A DNA stretch of 64,000 bases from Stenotrophomonas beteli (GCF_001431665.1 NZ_LLXV01000027.1:49011-113010); one strand, 5' to 3'. Shown: positions 53,350-62,596, counted from the first letter of the stretch. Notes: generated from the letters alone by a model not told the origin. Numbers and translations: made by a program.

Positions 53350-54378
53350 ATGTCGCTGTCAGACCCCACCGCCACCCTGATGTTCGCCGAGGCCGCTGAA
53401 GCGGCCGATGTGGTTGCCCGCCAGTTCTCGCGCAACCACGCCACCCTGGAAACCCTGGCCGCCAGCCTGCGCGCGGCACCGCCGCCGTTCGTGGTGACCT
53501 GCGCGCGCGGCAGTTCCGACCACGCCGCCACCTATGGCAAGTACCTGCTGGAAACCCAGCTGGGCCTGGTGGTCGCCTCCGCGTCGCCGTCAGTGGGGTC
53601 GGTCTATGCCGCACCGCTGCAGCTGCGCGGTGCGCTGTTCATCGTCATCTCGCAGTCGGGCAAGAGCCCGGATCTGCTGCGCAATGCCGAGGCCGCCAAG
53701 GCTGCAGGCGCGCGCGTGGTTGCACTGGTCAACGTCGAGGATTCGCCGCTGGCGCAGCTGGCCGACACGGTCATCCCGCTGCACGCCGGTGCCGAAAAAA
53801 GCGTGGCCGCCACCAAGAGCTACCTGGCGTCGCTGGCCGCGCTGCTGCAGCTGGCCGCTTACTGGAAGCAGGACAGCAGCCTGCGCAATGCGCTGGACCT
53901 GCTGCCCGATGCCATGCGCGAAGCGTGGCAGTGCGACTGGAGCGCAGTGACCGAAGGCCTGGTCGAGGCCACCAACCTGTTCGTGCTGGGCCGTGGCCTG
54001 GGCCTGGGCGCGGCGCAGGAAGCGGCGCTGAAGTTCAAGGAGACCTGCAGCCTGCATGCCGAAGCCTACAGCTCGGCCGAAGTGAAGCATGGCCCGATGG
54101 CGCTGGTTGATCGCGGCTTCCCGGTCCTGGCCTTCGCCCAGCCGGATGAAACCGGCGCCGGCACCCGTGCAGTGGTCGATGAGTTCACCGCGCGTGGCGC
54201 GCGGGTGTGGCTGGCCGGTGCCGGTGGCAACCTGCCGGTGGCGGCCGCCCCGCATCCGCTGTGCGCACCGTTGCTGACCGTGCAGAGCTTCTACCGCGCG
54301 ATCAACGCGCTGGCCCTGCGCCGAGGCTTCAATCCGGATCTGCCGCCGCACCTGAACAAGGTGACGGAGACCGTGTGA
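53350..54378 (+). CDS. nagB: NagB-II, SIS-domain glucosamine-6-phosphate deaminase
   Basis: This 342-residue enzyme is built of two SIS domains like the isomerase half of GlmS. It carries the sugar-phosphate motifs CARGSSDHAATYGKY and ISQSGKSPDLL and the conserved EVKHGPMALVD. Without the glutaminase domain, such proteins act as glucosamine-6-phosphate deaminases, giving fructose-6-phosphate and ammonia. This is the non-orthologous NagB-II form, not the classical NagB. Its stop shares one base with the nagA start. Confidence 0.9.
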   Translation: MSLSDPTATLMFAEAAEAADVVARQFSRNHATLETLAASLRAAPPPFVVTCARGSSDHAATYGKYLLETQLGLVVASASPSVGSVYAAPLQLRGALFIVISQSGKSPDLLRNAEAAKAAGARVVALVNVEDSPLAQLADTVIPLHAGAEKSVAATKSYLASLAALLQLAAYWKQDSSLRNALDLLPDAMREAWQCDWSAVTEGLVEATNLFVLGRGLGLGAAQEAALKFKETCSLHAEAYSSAEVKHGPMALVDRGFPVLAFAQPDETGAGTRAVVDEFTARGARVWLAGAGGNLPVAAAPHPLCAPLLTVQSFYRAINALALRRGFNPDLPPHLNKVTETV

Positions 54379-55526
54379 TGGCAACCGTGCTGCGCAATGC
54401 CCGCATCCTGGTCGGGGATGACTTCCGCGATGACCTGGCGCTGCTGATCGAGGACGGGAAGATCACCGCGCTGCTGCCCGACGCCGCGCCGCAGCTCGGC
54501 CAGGCCGACGCGCAGGTGGACCTGGGCGGCGGCTGGCTGCTGCCCGGCTTCATCGACGTGCAGGTCAACGGCGGTGGTGGTGCGCTGTTCAACAACACGC
54601 CGGACGTGGCAGCACTGCGCACCATCGCGCAGGCACACCGCCGCTTCGGAACCACCGCGATGCTGCCGACGCTGATCAGCGATGATGTGGGCGTGATGCG
54701 CGAGGCGATCGGTGCGTTGCGCGAAGCGATCGCGCAGGGCGTGCCGGGCGTGATCGGCATCCACCTGGAAGGCCCGTACATCGCGCCGGCGCGCAAGGGC
54801 ACGCACGATGCCAGCAAGTTCCGCGTGCCCGATGAAGAGGAAATCGCGCTGGCGGCATCGCTGGACAACGGCGTGACGCTGCTGACGCTGGCCCCGGAAC
54901 GGGTGCCTCTGGAGAGCATCCGTGCGCTTGTCGAGCGAGGGGTGATCGTCGCTGCCGGCCACACCGCCGGGACCTACGAAGAGATCCGCGCCGGGCTGGA
55001 TGCCGGTGTGCGCGGTTTCACCCACCTGTACAACGCGATGTCGCCGCTGCAGGGCCGCGAGCCAGGCGCGGTGGGCGCCGCGCTGGAAGACCGCGACAGC
55101 TGGATCGGCATCATCGTCGACGGCGTGCATGTGCATCCGGCCAGCCTGCGCGTGGCGCTGGCGGCCAAGCCGCGCGGTCGCCTGCTGCTGGTGACCGATG
55201 CGATGCCGCCGGTCGGGGCCGACGATCCCAGCTATGTGCTGTACGGCGAAACCATCACCGCCATCGATGGCGTGGTGCGCAATGCCGCCGGTTCGCTGGC
55301 AGGCTCGGCGCTGGACATGGCCACCGCAGTGCGCAACACCGTGCAGCTGCTCGGCCAACCGCTGGCCGAAGCGGCGCGCATGGCCTCGACCTATCCGGCG
55401 CAGTTCCTCAATGTCGATGACCGCCTGGGCCACATCGCCGAGGGCTACCAGGCCGACCTGGTGCTGCTGGACGATGCGCTGCAGGTGCGTGGCACCTGGA
55501 TTGCCGGGCAGTACGAGGCCGCCTGA
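54378..55526 (+). CDS. nagA: NagA, N-acetylglucosamine-6-phosphate deacetylase
   Basis: This amidohydrolase removes the acetyl group from GlcNAc-6-phosphate, giving glucosamine-6-phosphate (382 residues, normal). Conserved motifs are PGFIDVQVNGGGG, the metal ligand Glu in HLEGPYI, His in AGHTAGTYEEI, His in THLYNAMSPL, and the catalytic Asp in VTDAMPPVG. It overlaps nagB by one base (TGATG) and nagX by one base, so translation is coupled. Confidence 0.95.
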   Translation: MATVLRNARILVGDDFRDDLALLIEDGKITALLPDAAPQLGQADAQVDLGGGWLLPGFIDVQVNGGGGALFNNTPDVAALRTIAQAHRRFGTTAMLPTLISDDVGVMREAIGALREAIAQGVPGVIGIHLEGPYIAPARKGTHDASKFRVPDEEEIALAASLDNGVTLLTLAPERVPLESIRALVERGVIVAAGHTAGTYEEIRAGLDAGVRGFTHLYNAMSPLQGREPGAVGAALEDRDSWIGIIVDGVHVHPASLRVALAAKPRGRLLLVTDAMPPVGADDPSYVLYGETITAIDGVVRNAAGSLAGSALDMATAVRNTVQLLGQPLAEAARMASTYPAQFLNVDDRLGHIAEGYQADLVLLDDALQVRGTWIAGQYEAA

Positions 55527-56593
55527 TGAACGCTACGCCGCCACGCCGGCTGGGCTCGATCGATGCCCTGCGCGGCATCACCGTGGCGGCGATGCTGCTG
55601 GTCAATAATCCTGGTGACTGGAGTGCGGTGTTCGCACCGCTGCGTCACTCGGAATGGCATGGCTGCACGCCCACCGATCTGGTGTTCCCGTTCTTCCTGT
55701 TCCTGGTCGGCGTATCGATGGCCTTCAGCGTGGCACCGCGCGCGCTGGACGCCGCTGCACGCCCAGCATTGGTGCGCGGCGTGCTGGTGCGCGCGCTGCG
55801 CATCCTGGTGGCCGGCGCGCTGCTGCATCTGCTGATCTGGTGGGCGCTGGATACCCACCACTTCCGCATCTGGGGCGTGCTGCAACGGATCGCGGTGTGT
55901 GCCGCCTTGGCAGGTGTTCTGGCGGTGTATGCGCGGCCGCGCGTGCAGGCTGGGGTGCTGGTCGTGCTGCTGGTGGGCTACACCGTGCTGCTGCTGGGCC
56001 TCGGTGATCTGGCGCCATGGACCAACCCGGCCAGCCGCCTGGATACCGCGCTGTTCGCCCCGTGGATCTACCAATGGCACGCCGATACCGGCCTGGGCCA
56101 CGACCCGGAGGGCCTGCTGAGCACGCTGGGTGCGCTGGCCAGCACGGTGCTGGGCCTGCTGGCCGGTGGCTTGTTGCGCGATGGGCGCGCTGCCGCGCTG
56201 GCCGGGTTGGGTGTGGCGACCGCCGTGCTGGGCCTGTTGCTGGCCGTGGTGCTGCCGTTGAACAAGCAGCTGTGGACGCCCAGCTACGTACTGTGGACGG
56301 GCGGTCTCGCGGCGCTGGCGCTGTGGCTGGGCCACCTGCTGATCGACCAGAAGGGCTGGCCGCCGCTGGGCCGGCGATTTGGGGTCAACGCGATCACCGC
56401 CTACCTGGGCGCATCGGTGATGTCGGTGGTGCTGCTGGCCACTGGCGCCTGGGGCTGGGCCTGGCAGCAGTTGGCGACTGCCCTGCCGCAGGCATTGGAA
56501 CTGGCATCGATGCTGCAGGCGCTGGCGTTCGTCACGCTGTGGTGGGGCGTAGCCTGGTGGCTGGACCGGCGGAAGATCTACCTGAAGATCTGA
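55526..56593 (+). CDS. nagX: NagX, heparan-alpha-glucosaminide acetyltransferase-like membrane protein
   Basis: This is a 355-residue polytopic inner-membrane protein. It has the family start RRLGSIDALRGITVAAMLLVNNPGDW, the HGCTPTDLVFPFFLFLVGVSM segment and about nine helices, and ends in a basic KIYLKI. The family is related to the human HGSNAT acetyltransferase and is regularly found in bacterial GlcNAc loci, where its reaction has not been settled. It closes the rightward arm. Confidence 0.88.
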   Translation: MNATPPRRLGSIDALRGITVAAMLLVNNPGDWSAVFAPLRHSEWHGCTPTDLVFPFFLFLVGVSMAFSVAPRALDAAARPALVRGVLVRALRILVAGALLHLLIWWALDTHHFRIWGVLQRIAVCAALAGVLAVYARPRVQAGVLVVLLVGYTVLLLGLGDLAPWTNPASRLDTALFAPWIYQWHADTGLGHDPEGLLSTLGALASTVLGLLAGGLLRDGRAAALAGLGVATAVLGLLLAVVLPLNKQLWTPSYVLWTGGLAALALWLGHLLIDQKGWPPLGRRFGVNAITAYLGASVMSVVLLATGAWGWAWQQLATALPQALELASMLQALAFVTLWWGVAWWLDRRKIYLKI

Positions 56594-56721
56594 TGGCTCT
56601 GACCCTACACCGGAGGGCGTCTCAACCGCGCATGGCGTGGGTGCTTTTGCGCGCGGTTCCCCGATGCCTTGAAAAATGAACGATTTCAGCCACATCACAT
56701 TGGCGTGAGAGTTCGGCGATT

Positions 56722-56738
56722 TCACATCTGAAGTGTGA
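56722..56738. promoter_or_regulatory. Dyad TCACA-N7-TGTGA upstream of the autotransporter gene
   Basis: TCACATCTGAAGTGTGA is a 17-bp inverted repeat, 105 bp ahead of the autotransporter start. The half-sites are CRP/Clp-like words but in the opposite order (TCACA first), so it is not a normal CRP site. It may bind another regulator. The 249-bp gap holds no other clear signal. Confidence 0.35.
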
Positions 56739-56842
56739 TTTTCCGCACGCAAGTTCACCTATCGAAACGGTTCATATCACGGCAGACTGCACCTGCAGCA
56801 GTGTGCATTTGCAGTTCCTGATCCCCTTTCCAGGAGTGCTGT

Positions 56843-59800
56843 ATGTCCCGTGCCGTCCCGCGCGCAGTGCGTATGCGCCGCCTCACTGTTTCCGTACTGC
56901 AGGCCCTGGCTGTACCGTCCGTCATGCTGTTGACCGCCAGCGCCGCCTGGGCCGGCTGTGACATCGCCGCCCCCGTCGCCGGCCAGACCGTCACCTGCGA
57001 CGCCAACGCGCCGAACCCGCAGACGGTTCCCATCACCGCCAATGGCGCGGCCGGCATCACGGTCAACGTCGCCAGCGGCGCACAGCTGCAACAGAGCAGC
57101 GGCGCAAGCGCCATTTCGCTGGTCGGCGCAGGCGGACACCTGTTGTCCAACCTGGGAACGATCAGCGCCGTCGGAGGCGTGGCCGTGCAGCTTGGTGGCG
57201 GCAGCCGTGTCGACAACACCGGCAGCATCAGCACCGGCAACACCACAGCCCTGCAGTTCGTCGGTGCCGGTGACAGCGTGCTGGTCAACCGCGGCACGAT
57301 CAGTGGGCGTACCGGCGTGCAGTTCGGTGCCGGCAATGATCGCCTGGAAATGCGGGCCGGCAGCATCACCGGCGGCGTGCTGCAGGGCGATGGCAACGAT
57401 GTGCTGCTGCTGGTCGATGGCACCATCGACAGCATCGACCAGGGCACGGGCGATGACCAGATGACGGTCAGCGGCGGCACTGTCACCGGCGTGGTGGCGC
57501 AGGGCAGCGGCCGCGATGATTTCGTCATGACCGGCGGCACTCTCGGCGCGCTGCAGCAGGGCGACAACATCGATACGTTCCGCATGAGTGGCGGCCGCAT
57601 CGTCGGCGCGTTCGAGGATGGCGACCAGGCCTGGATGACCGGCGGCCGCATCGGCCGGGTCAACATGAAGCTGGACAAGAACCTGTGGGACCAGTCGGGT
57701 GGCACGGTGGACGGCAACGTGGTGACCGGCTTCGACACCGACACCATCATCATTTCCGGCACCGCCTACATCGGCGGCAACATCAGCGTCAGCGGCGGCG
57801 CCGACAGCGTGACCATCACCGACGGCACCGTGCGTGGGCAGGTGCTGCTCAGCACCGGCAATGACACCTTCAACTGGAGCGGCGGTGGCATCGTCTACGG
57901 CGCGATCGACATGGGGCCGGACAACGACGTGGCCAACCTCAGCAACCTCAACCAGGGCAACCTGGGTGCGGTGCCGCTGTTCGACGGCGGCAGTGGCATC
58001 GACCAGCTCAACTTCAACAACGTCAAGACCAACGGCGTGGGCCGCTTCCAGAACTGGGAGGCGATCAGCCTGGCCAACAGCACCGAGCTGACCTTTGATG
58101 GCGACCTGGTGCTGGGCGACAGCGGAACCGGCACCGGCACGCTGACGGTGGATGACACCAGCACCGTCTACGCGGGCAGTGGCGGCCATGCCGTCCGTCC
58201 GTTCAACAGTGGTGCACTGGTGGAGATGGTCAACGCCGGGCGCATCGACCTGACCGGTACTGGCGCTGGTGACGTGTTCACCGTGCGTGGCAACTACCGC
58301 GGTGACGGTGGTGGCCTGTACCTGCGCACCGTTCTGGGGGCGGATAATTCAACCAGCGACCGCTTGGTGATCGATGGCGGTACCGCCACCGGTACCACCG
58401 GCATCGGCGTGCTCAATGCCGGCGGCAGCGGGGCTGCCACGCTGGCCGATGGCATCCTGGTGGTGCAGGCCTTGAATGGTGGCCGCACCGCGCCGGGCGC
58501 GTTCTCGCTGTTCGCACCGGTCGCGGCCGGTGCCTACGAGTACTTCCTGTTCAAGGGCGGTGTCAGTGCCGGCACCAGCGAGAACTGGTACCTGCGCTCG
58601 ACGCTGGTGACCGGGCCGACGCCGGCGCCCAACGGCGGTGGCAGCGCCACCCCGCCGCCGCTGACACCGCCGGTGGCACCGCCGCCACCGATCACCCCGG
58701 CACCGCCGCCGCCGCCGGAAGGCGCCACGGATCCGGACCTGACCGCCGGCGAGACCGCGCCGCCGCCGCCGCCGCCGGAACCGGCGCCGGTGGCGCCGCC
58801 CAGCGACCCGGCGGTGCCGGACGTGCCCGTGGCCGGTGGCGCCTTGCCCGGTACCGGCACTCCGCCAACGCCGGGTGCACGCCCGGCCGAAGGCGCGGTG
58901 GTGCCGCTGTACCGCGTGGAGACCGCCGCCTATGCGGTGGTACCGCCACTGCTGCGCGAGACCTCGCTGGCCAGTCTCGGCACGTTCCACGAGCGGCAGG
59001 GCGAGCAGCGCCTGCTGTACAACCAGGGCGCATTCCGCACCGCCTGGGGCAGGTTGGTGGGGCAGAGCAGCGAGATCCACTGGAAGGGCGATGCACAGCC
59101 CGGCTTTGATGGCGATGTGATGGGCCTGCAGGCCGGTCTCGATGTGTGGGCCTCGGTGTCTGACAACCACCGCAACCAGATCGGCGTGTTCGTCGGCCGC
59201 ACCCGCGCGCAGGGCAAGACCACCGGCCTGGCACTGGGCTGGGAGAACGTGCAGGTGGGACAGAACCGCCTGGACGACAAGCACGTGGGCCTGTACTGGA
59301 CGCTCACCGACAGCAGCGGTGGCTACCTCGACGCTGTAGCGATGCAGAGCCGCTACGACGGCCGCGTGCGTTCCTCGCGTGGGCTGGGCTTCGGCCTGAG
59401 CGGTGATGGTACCAGCGTGTCGGTGGAGGCCGGCAAACCGCTGCTGCGGTTTGGACAGTCCGCGTGGTGGCTGGAACCGCAGGTGCAGGTGATCTGGCAA
59501 CGCACCGCGCTGGATGGACGCCGCGATGAGGTGTCGAGCGTGCGCTTCGACAACGACAACGCCTGGACCGGCCGCGTCGGCCTGCGCCTGGCCGGCGATT
59601 ACCAGCTGGCCGACAACGGCTGGCAGCCGTACTTCAAGCTCAACTACTGGCATGGCCGTTCCGGCGAGGACCGCATCCGCTTCGACGACGACGTGATCGT
59701 CAATTCGCAGCGCTCACGCGCGCTGGAAGCCGGTGTGGGTGTGGTCGGTCGATTCAACCGCACCATCAGCGCCTACGCCGTGGCCGACTACACCCGCGAG

Positions 59801-59869
59801 CTGGGTGGCGACCGCAACGAGAAGCGCCGCATCATCGAGGGCAACATCGGACTGCGCGCGGACTGGTAG
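56843..59869 (+). CDS. Autotransporter with RTX-like Gly/Asp repeats in the passenger
   Basis: This is a 1008-residue type V secreted surface protein. After a long signal peptide (to about residue 37, ASAAWA) comes a beta-helix-like passenger. Between residues 160 and 390 it repeats units such as GAGNDRLEM, GDGNDVLLL, GTGDDQMTV, GSGRDDFVM, STGNDTFNW and GSGIDQLNF, about 20-25 residues apart. A Pro-rich linker (about 590-680) leads to a beta-barrel of roughly 310 residues ending in Trp. An AGGAG lies upstream of the ATG. Adhesion or biofilm roles are common for such proteins, but none can be assigned. Confidence 0.9.
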   Translation: MSRAVPRAVRMRRLTVSVLQALAVPSVMLLTASAAWAGCDIAAPVAGQTVTCDANAPNPQTVPITANGAAGITVNVASGAQLQQSSGASAISLVGAGGHLLSNLGTISAVGGVAVQLGGGSRVDNTGSISTGNTTALQFVGAGDSVLVNRGTISGRTGVQFGAGNDRLEMRAGSITGGVLQGDGNDVLLLVDGTIDSIDQGTGDDQMTVSGGTVTGVVAQGSGRDDFVMTGGTLGALQQGDNIDTFRMSGGRIVGAFEDGDQAWMTGGRIGRVNMKLDKNLWDQSGGTVDGNVVTGFDTDTIIISGTAYIGGNISVSGGADSVTITDGTVRGQVLLSTGNDTFNWSGGGIVYGAIDMGPDNDVANLSNLNQGNLGAVPLFDGGSGIDQLNFNNVKTNGVGRFQNWEAISLANSTELTFDGDLVLGDSGTGTGTLTVDDTSTVYAGSGGHAVRPFNSGALVEMVNAGRIDLTGTGAGDVFTVRGNYRGDGGGLYLRTVLGADNSTSDRLVIDGGTATGTTGIGVLNAGGSGAATLADGILVVQALNGGRTAPGAFSLFAPVAAGAYEYFLFKGGVSAGTSENWYLRSTLVTGPTPAPNGGGSATPPPLTPPVAPPPPITPAPPPPPEGATDPDLTAGETAPPPPPPEPAPVAPPSDPAVPDVPVAGGALPGTGTPPTPGARPAEGAVVPLYRVETAAYAVVPPLLRETSLASLGTFHERQGEQRLLYNQGAFRTAWGRLVGQSSEIHWKGDAQPGFDGDVMGLQAGLDVWASVSDNHRNQIGVFVGRTRAQGKTTGLALGWENVQVGQNRLDDKHVGLYWTLTDSSGGYLDAVAMQSRYDGRVRSSRGLGFGLSGDGTSVSVEAGKPLLRFGQSAWWLEPQVQVIWQRTALDGRRDEVSSVRFDNDNAWTGRVGLRLAGDYQLADNGWQPYFKLNYWHGRSGEDRIRFDDDVIVNSQRSRALEAGVGVVGRFNRTISAYAVADYTRELGGDRNEKRRIIEGNIGLRADW

Positions 59870-59899
59870 TGCGCCGTGCAGATGTCATGACCCGCTCTG

Positions 59900-59977
59900 G
59901 TAGGTGCCGACCTTGGTCGGCACTGATCCCACCGGCGCCATGACCTCCGCGCAGCCGAGCATGGGCTCGGCTCTAAA
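59900..59977. repeat. SMAG heterodimer with one decayed end
   Basis: GTAGGTGCCGACCTTGGTCG starts at 59900; an inverted GCCGAG-core unit follows at 59952 but ends CTCTAAAC instead of CTCTAC. The two arms have different cores, so they do not pair with each other as in the other dimers. Confidence 0.65.
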
Positions 59978-59984
59978 CCGCACT

Positions 59985-60280
59985 GGCGTGCGCATCCGGT
60001 TCCACCAGCGCCCCGGCATGATCGGCAACACCACCACCGCATGCAGCAACCCTTCCTCCACCTTGCGGCGGACATTGCGCCTGTGCATCATCCATCTCGC
60101 GTGCGGACTGCGCCGCCAGCAACACACCGCCGCACGCAACCACCGCCGCCATACAGCGCGTCGCCTCGGCCAACTCCCGACCGCGTGCCTCGCTGGTCTG
60201 GCGTTCCGCCACGCCTGCCCATCGGCGGCGTGGCCCCGCGCAATGCCACGCAATCGCGCGAAGAACGCCGAGGGCGGCGC
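59985..60280 (-). pseudogene. Probable decayed small gene
   Basis: On the minus strand a coherent protein-like stretch (ATRCMAAVVACGGVLLAAQSA and AREMDDAQAQC) in one frame breaks off near 60080. It seems to continue in another frame as KVEEGLLHAVVVLPIMPGRW followed by NRMRTPV. The first part looks like a membrane helix. Joining the frames would give one small membrane protein, so a frameshift is likely. The rest of the 828-bp gap (60280-60697) holds no other convincing gene. Confidence 0.35.
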
Positions 60281-60697
60281 GTGTTCATGGCGGCAACCTC
60301 ACAAGGCAAGGCCACCTGCGGGAAGCAGGGTGGCGGACGGTGCGGGTTGGCGTGCCGGTCAGAATCGAATCGAAAAAAGCCCACGGATCACGAGGATCCC
60401 CACGCACCGCCCGCCATGGGCGAGCCGGCGCATTGTCGCGATTGCCGTTGAGGCGGCAACTTGATCGATTCGATGTTTGATTCAGGACGCCAATCCCGGC
60501 CGGCACAAGCGGTGCCGACGGAGGCCGCCTTCCCCCGTTCTACGCCGCGATGACATGGGCAACGTTGCAAAGGGCTGATCGCATCGAGGTCGTCTTCCCT
60601 AAGCCCGCGGCGGAGCCAGATGCGACAGTTCACGCATGGCAAAGCGCACCGGCCGCGAGCTATGCTGCGGCCTGACTCAACGACAAGGAAACGTCGC

Positions 60698-61738
60698 ATG
60701 CAGGTTCGCAAGGGAGTGCGTCGCATCGGCGCGCTGATGATCACGCTGCTGGCGGCCAACGCCCTGGCCGAGACCCCGAAGCCGGTCGAGCTGCCCTCGG
60801 CAGAGGCCCAGGCCGAGATCCTCAACCTGCTTGAACGGCAGGCACTGTATCGCGACCGGGTGGACTGGGCCGCCACCCGCGTACGCCTGCAATCGGCGCA
60901 GAGCGACCCCGCGCAACGGCTGGCCGTTCTGCGCGAAGCCATTTCGCTCAGCACGGGCAATCATGGCGTATGGACGACGACCCAGCGCCAGCGCGAATCC
61001 CTTGCGCGCGCGCAGCATGTCGGCGCCGCCGCCGTGGAAAGGGCCAAAGTCGCCGATGCGGTGGATGCGCGTATTGGCTGGGTGGTCATCGAGGGCTATG
61101 CCGCCACGCCTGGCGCAACGCCGCAGGAAAAATTCCGCCAGGACATCCAGCGTGCCGTGCGGTGGCAGCAGGTCATCCGCAGCAAGGATGACGGCACACG
61201 CTGTGGCTGGATCGTCGACCTGCGTGACAACGGCGGCGGCTCCATGTGGCCCATGCTGCTGGGCATGGCCCCGCTGCTGCGCACCTCGGTGGTGAACAAC
61301 GAGGACGTTGGCTCGTTCGAAACCGCGCACGGGCCACAGCGCTGGACGTTAACCGCGACTGCCGTGCAGCTGGCGGGCAAGCCGTTGCTGGACTTCGGCC
61401 AGTCCGGCCATGTGCTGCGGCACCCCGGGGCACCGGTGGCGGTGCTGTTAGGGCCGCGCACCGGCAGTTCGGGCGAGGCCTCGGCGCTGGCATGGCGTGG
61501 CCGCGCGCAGGCGCGCAGCTTCGGCCAGCCGACGGCAGGGGTCTCGACCGGCAACGTTGTGCACACCCTGGCCGATGGCAGTCGCCTGCTGCTGACCACC
61601 AGCGTGATGCAGGACCGTGATGGCCGCGGCGACGGGCTGAAGATCGAACCTGATCAGCACACGGAAGGTGATGCGGCCACGCTGGCGGCGGCCCAACAGT
61701 GGCTGCTGGCCCAGCCGGCGTGCCAAGGCCGCCCATGA
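60698..61738 (+). CDS. S41 family peptidase (tricorn/IRBP-like subgroup)
   Basis: This 346-residue exported protein begins with a signal peptide ending NALA. The S41 core contains GWIVDLRDNGGGSMWPML and the nucleophile region GPRTGSSGEASAL, with Ser258 the likely nucleophile, then RSFGQPTAGVSTGN. The lysine that acts as base in Prc (FGKGT) is replaced by Gln-Pro, as in the S41B group. AAGGAA before 60698 supports the start. It overlaps the next gene by ATGA. Confidence 0.87.
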   Translation: MQVRKGVRRIGALMITLLAANALAETPKPVELPSAEAQAEILNLLERQALYRDRVDWAATRVRLQSAQSDPAQRLAVLREAISLSTGNHGVWTTTQRQRESLARAQHVGAAAVERAKVADAVDARIGWVVIEGYAATPGATPQEKFRQDIQRAVRWQQVIRSKDDGTRCGWIVDLRDNGGGSMWPMLLGMAPLLRTSVVNNEDVGSFETAHGPQRWTLTATAVQLAGKPLLDFGQSGHVLRHPGAPVAVLLGPRTGSSGEASALAWRGRAQARSFGQPTAGVSTGNVVHTLADGSRLLLTTSVMQDRDGRGDGLKIEPDQHTEGDAATLAAAQQWLLAQPACQGRP

Positions 61739-62073
61739 TGCTGCTGATCGGCCAACAGGAACGGGTGCTGATCGTCGGTCCCACCGAAGCGCACCACTGC
61801 CTGCGCTGCCAGACGGAAACCGAGTTTGCCCCGCAGCTGCGCTACACGATGGCGTGCATTGACCTGCTGTTCGGCTTCACCTACCAGCGCCGCTACGAGC
61901 TGGCCTGCACCCGCTGCGAGCACGGCTGGGTGCTGGATACCGAGACCATGGACCAGCAGCTGGGCGGGGTGCCGATCCCGTGGCGGCACCGCTTCGGCCT
62001 GCCGTTGATGCTGGTGGTGGTGGCGGGGCTGGCCGCGCTGGGCTGGCTGTGGCGGCACGGATTCTTCGGTTGA
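61735..62073 (+). CDS. Zinc-ribbon membrane protein
   Basis: This is a 112-residue protein with two CxxC pairs (HCLRCQ and CTRCEHGW) forming a probable zinc ribbon, and a single C-terminal membrane helix (LPLMLVVVAGLAALGWLW). The function is unknown. The ATG at 61735 overlaps the S41 peptidase stop, so the two are translationally coupled and may work together. Confidence 0.78.
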   Translation: MMLLIGQQERVLIVGPTEAHHCLRCQTETEFAPQLRYTMACIDLLFGFTYQRRYELACTRCEHGWVLDTETMDQQLGGVPIPWRHRFGLPLMLVVVAGLAALGWLWRHGFFG

Positions 62074-62122
62074 GGACCGGGCCTGCTAAAGTCTGCCCTG
62101 CAACCACGTACCGGAACCGACC

Positions 62123-62557
62123 ATGGACCACGACACCCCGTTCGAACCCCTCAACGACCTCGAGGTACGCCTGCTGCAGGCCCAGGACGGTACGCTGACC
62201 GCAGCGCAGTTCCTCGACGGCCTGCTGACCTCGACGGCGTTCGTGCTGCTGGACAAGGCCATCGGTGAAGACGGTGCGTGGGATGAGAGCATCTCGCCGC
62301 TGGTGCTGACCAGCGAGAGCGGCGAGCCGATGTTCGCGGTGTTCACCGCCCCCGAGCGCGCCGGCCTGTGGCACGAACAGTTGCCGCAGTTCGCCCACGC
62401 GATGCCGATCGCGGTGCATGCGCTGCTGGCCGGCATCGGCGACGGCGTCGGCCTGGTGCTGAACCCGGGCCTGGATGTGGGCATGGAAATGATTCCCGAT
62501 GCGGTGACCCAGCTGAAGCAGCGGGCGGCGGCGATCACCCGCGGCATGGCGCACTGA
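62123..62557 (+). CDS. SseB family protein
   Basis: This 144-residue soluble acidic protein resembles the SseB N-terminal-domain family (PFEPLNDLEVRLLQAQDG, then FVLLDKAIGEDG and PLVLTSESGEPMFAVFT). The family name comes from enhanced serine sensitivity in E. coli; the function is not known. It follows the zinc-ribbon gene by 50 bp. Confidence 0.75.
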   Translation: MDHDTPFEPLNDLEVRLLQAQDGTLTAAQFLDGLLTSTAFVLLDKAIGEDGAWDESISPLVLTSESGEPMFAVFTAPERAGLWHEQLPQFAHAMPIAVHALLAGIGDGVGLVLNPGLDVGMEMIPDAVTQLKQRAAAITRGMAH

Positions 62558-62571
62558 CCCAGGGAGTGGGG

Positions 62572-62596
62572 GTTGCCGGCCGGTGGCCGGCACTGC
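62572..62596. repeat. Single degenerate SMAG unit, GCCGGC core
   Basis: GTTGCCGGCCGGTGGCCGGC followed by ACTGCC, similar to 34625-34649 but with the CTAC end lost. The remaining 220 bases to the VgrG start hold only small hairpins such as GCAGG...CCTGC. Confidence 0.5.

Noticed and set aside
60088..60384. A 98-codon minus-strand frame in the gap after the autotransporter
   Set aside because: Arg/Gly-rich composition and overlap with the better-looking decayed frame suggest it is an out-of-frame reading of that remnant.
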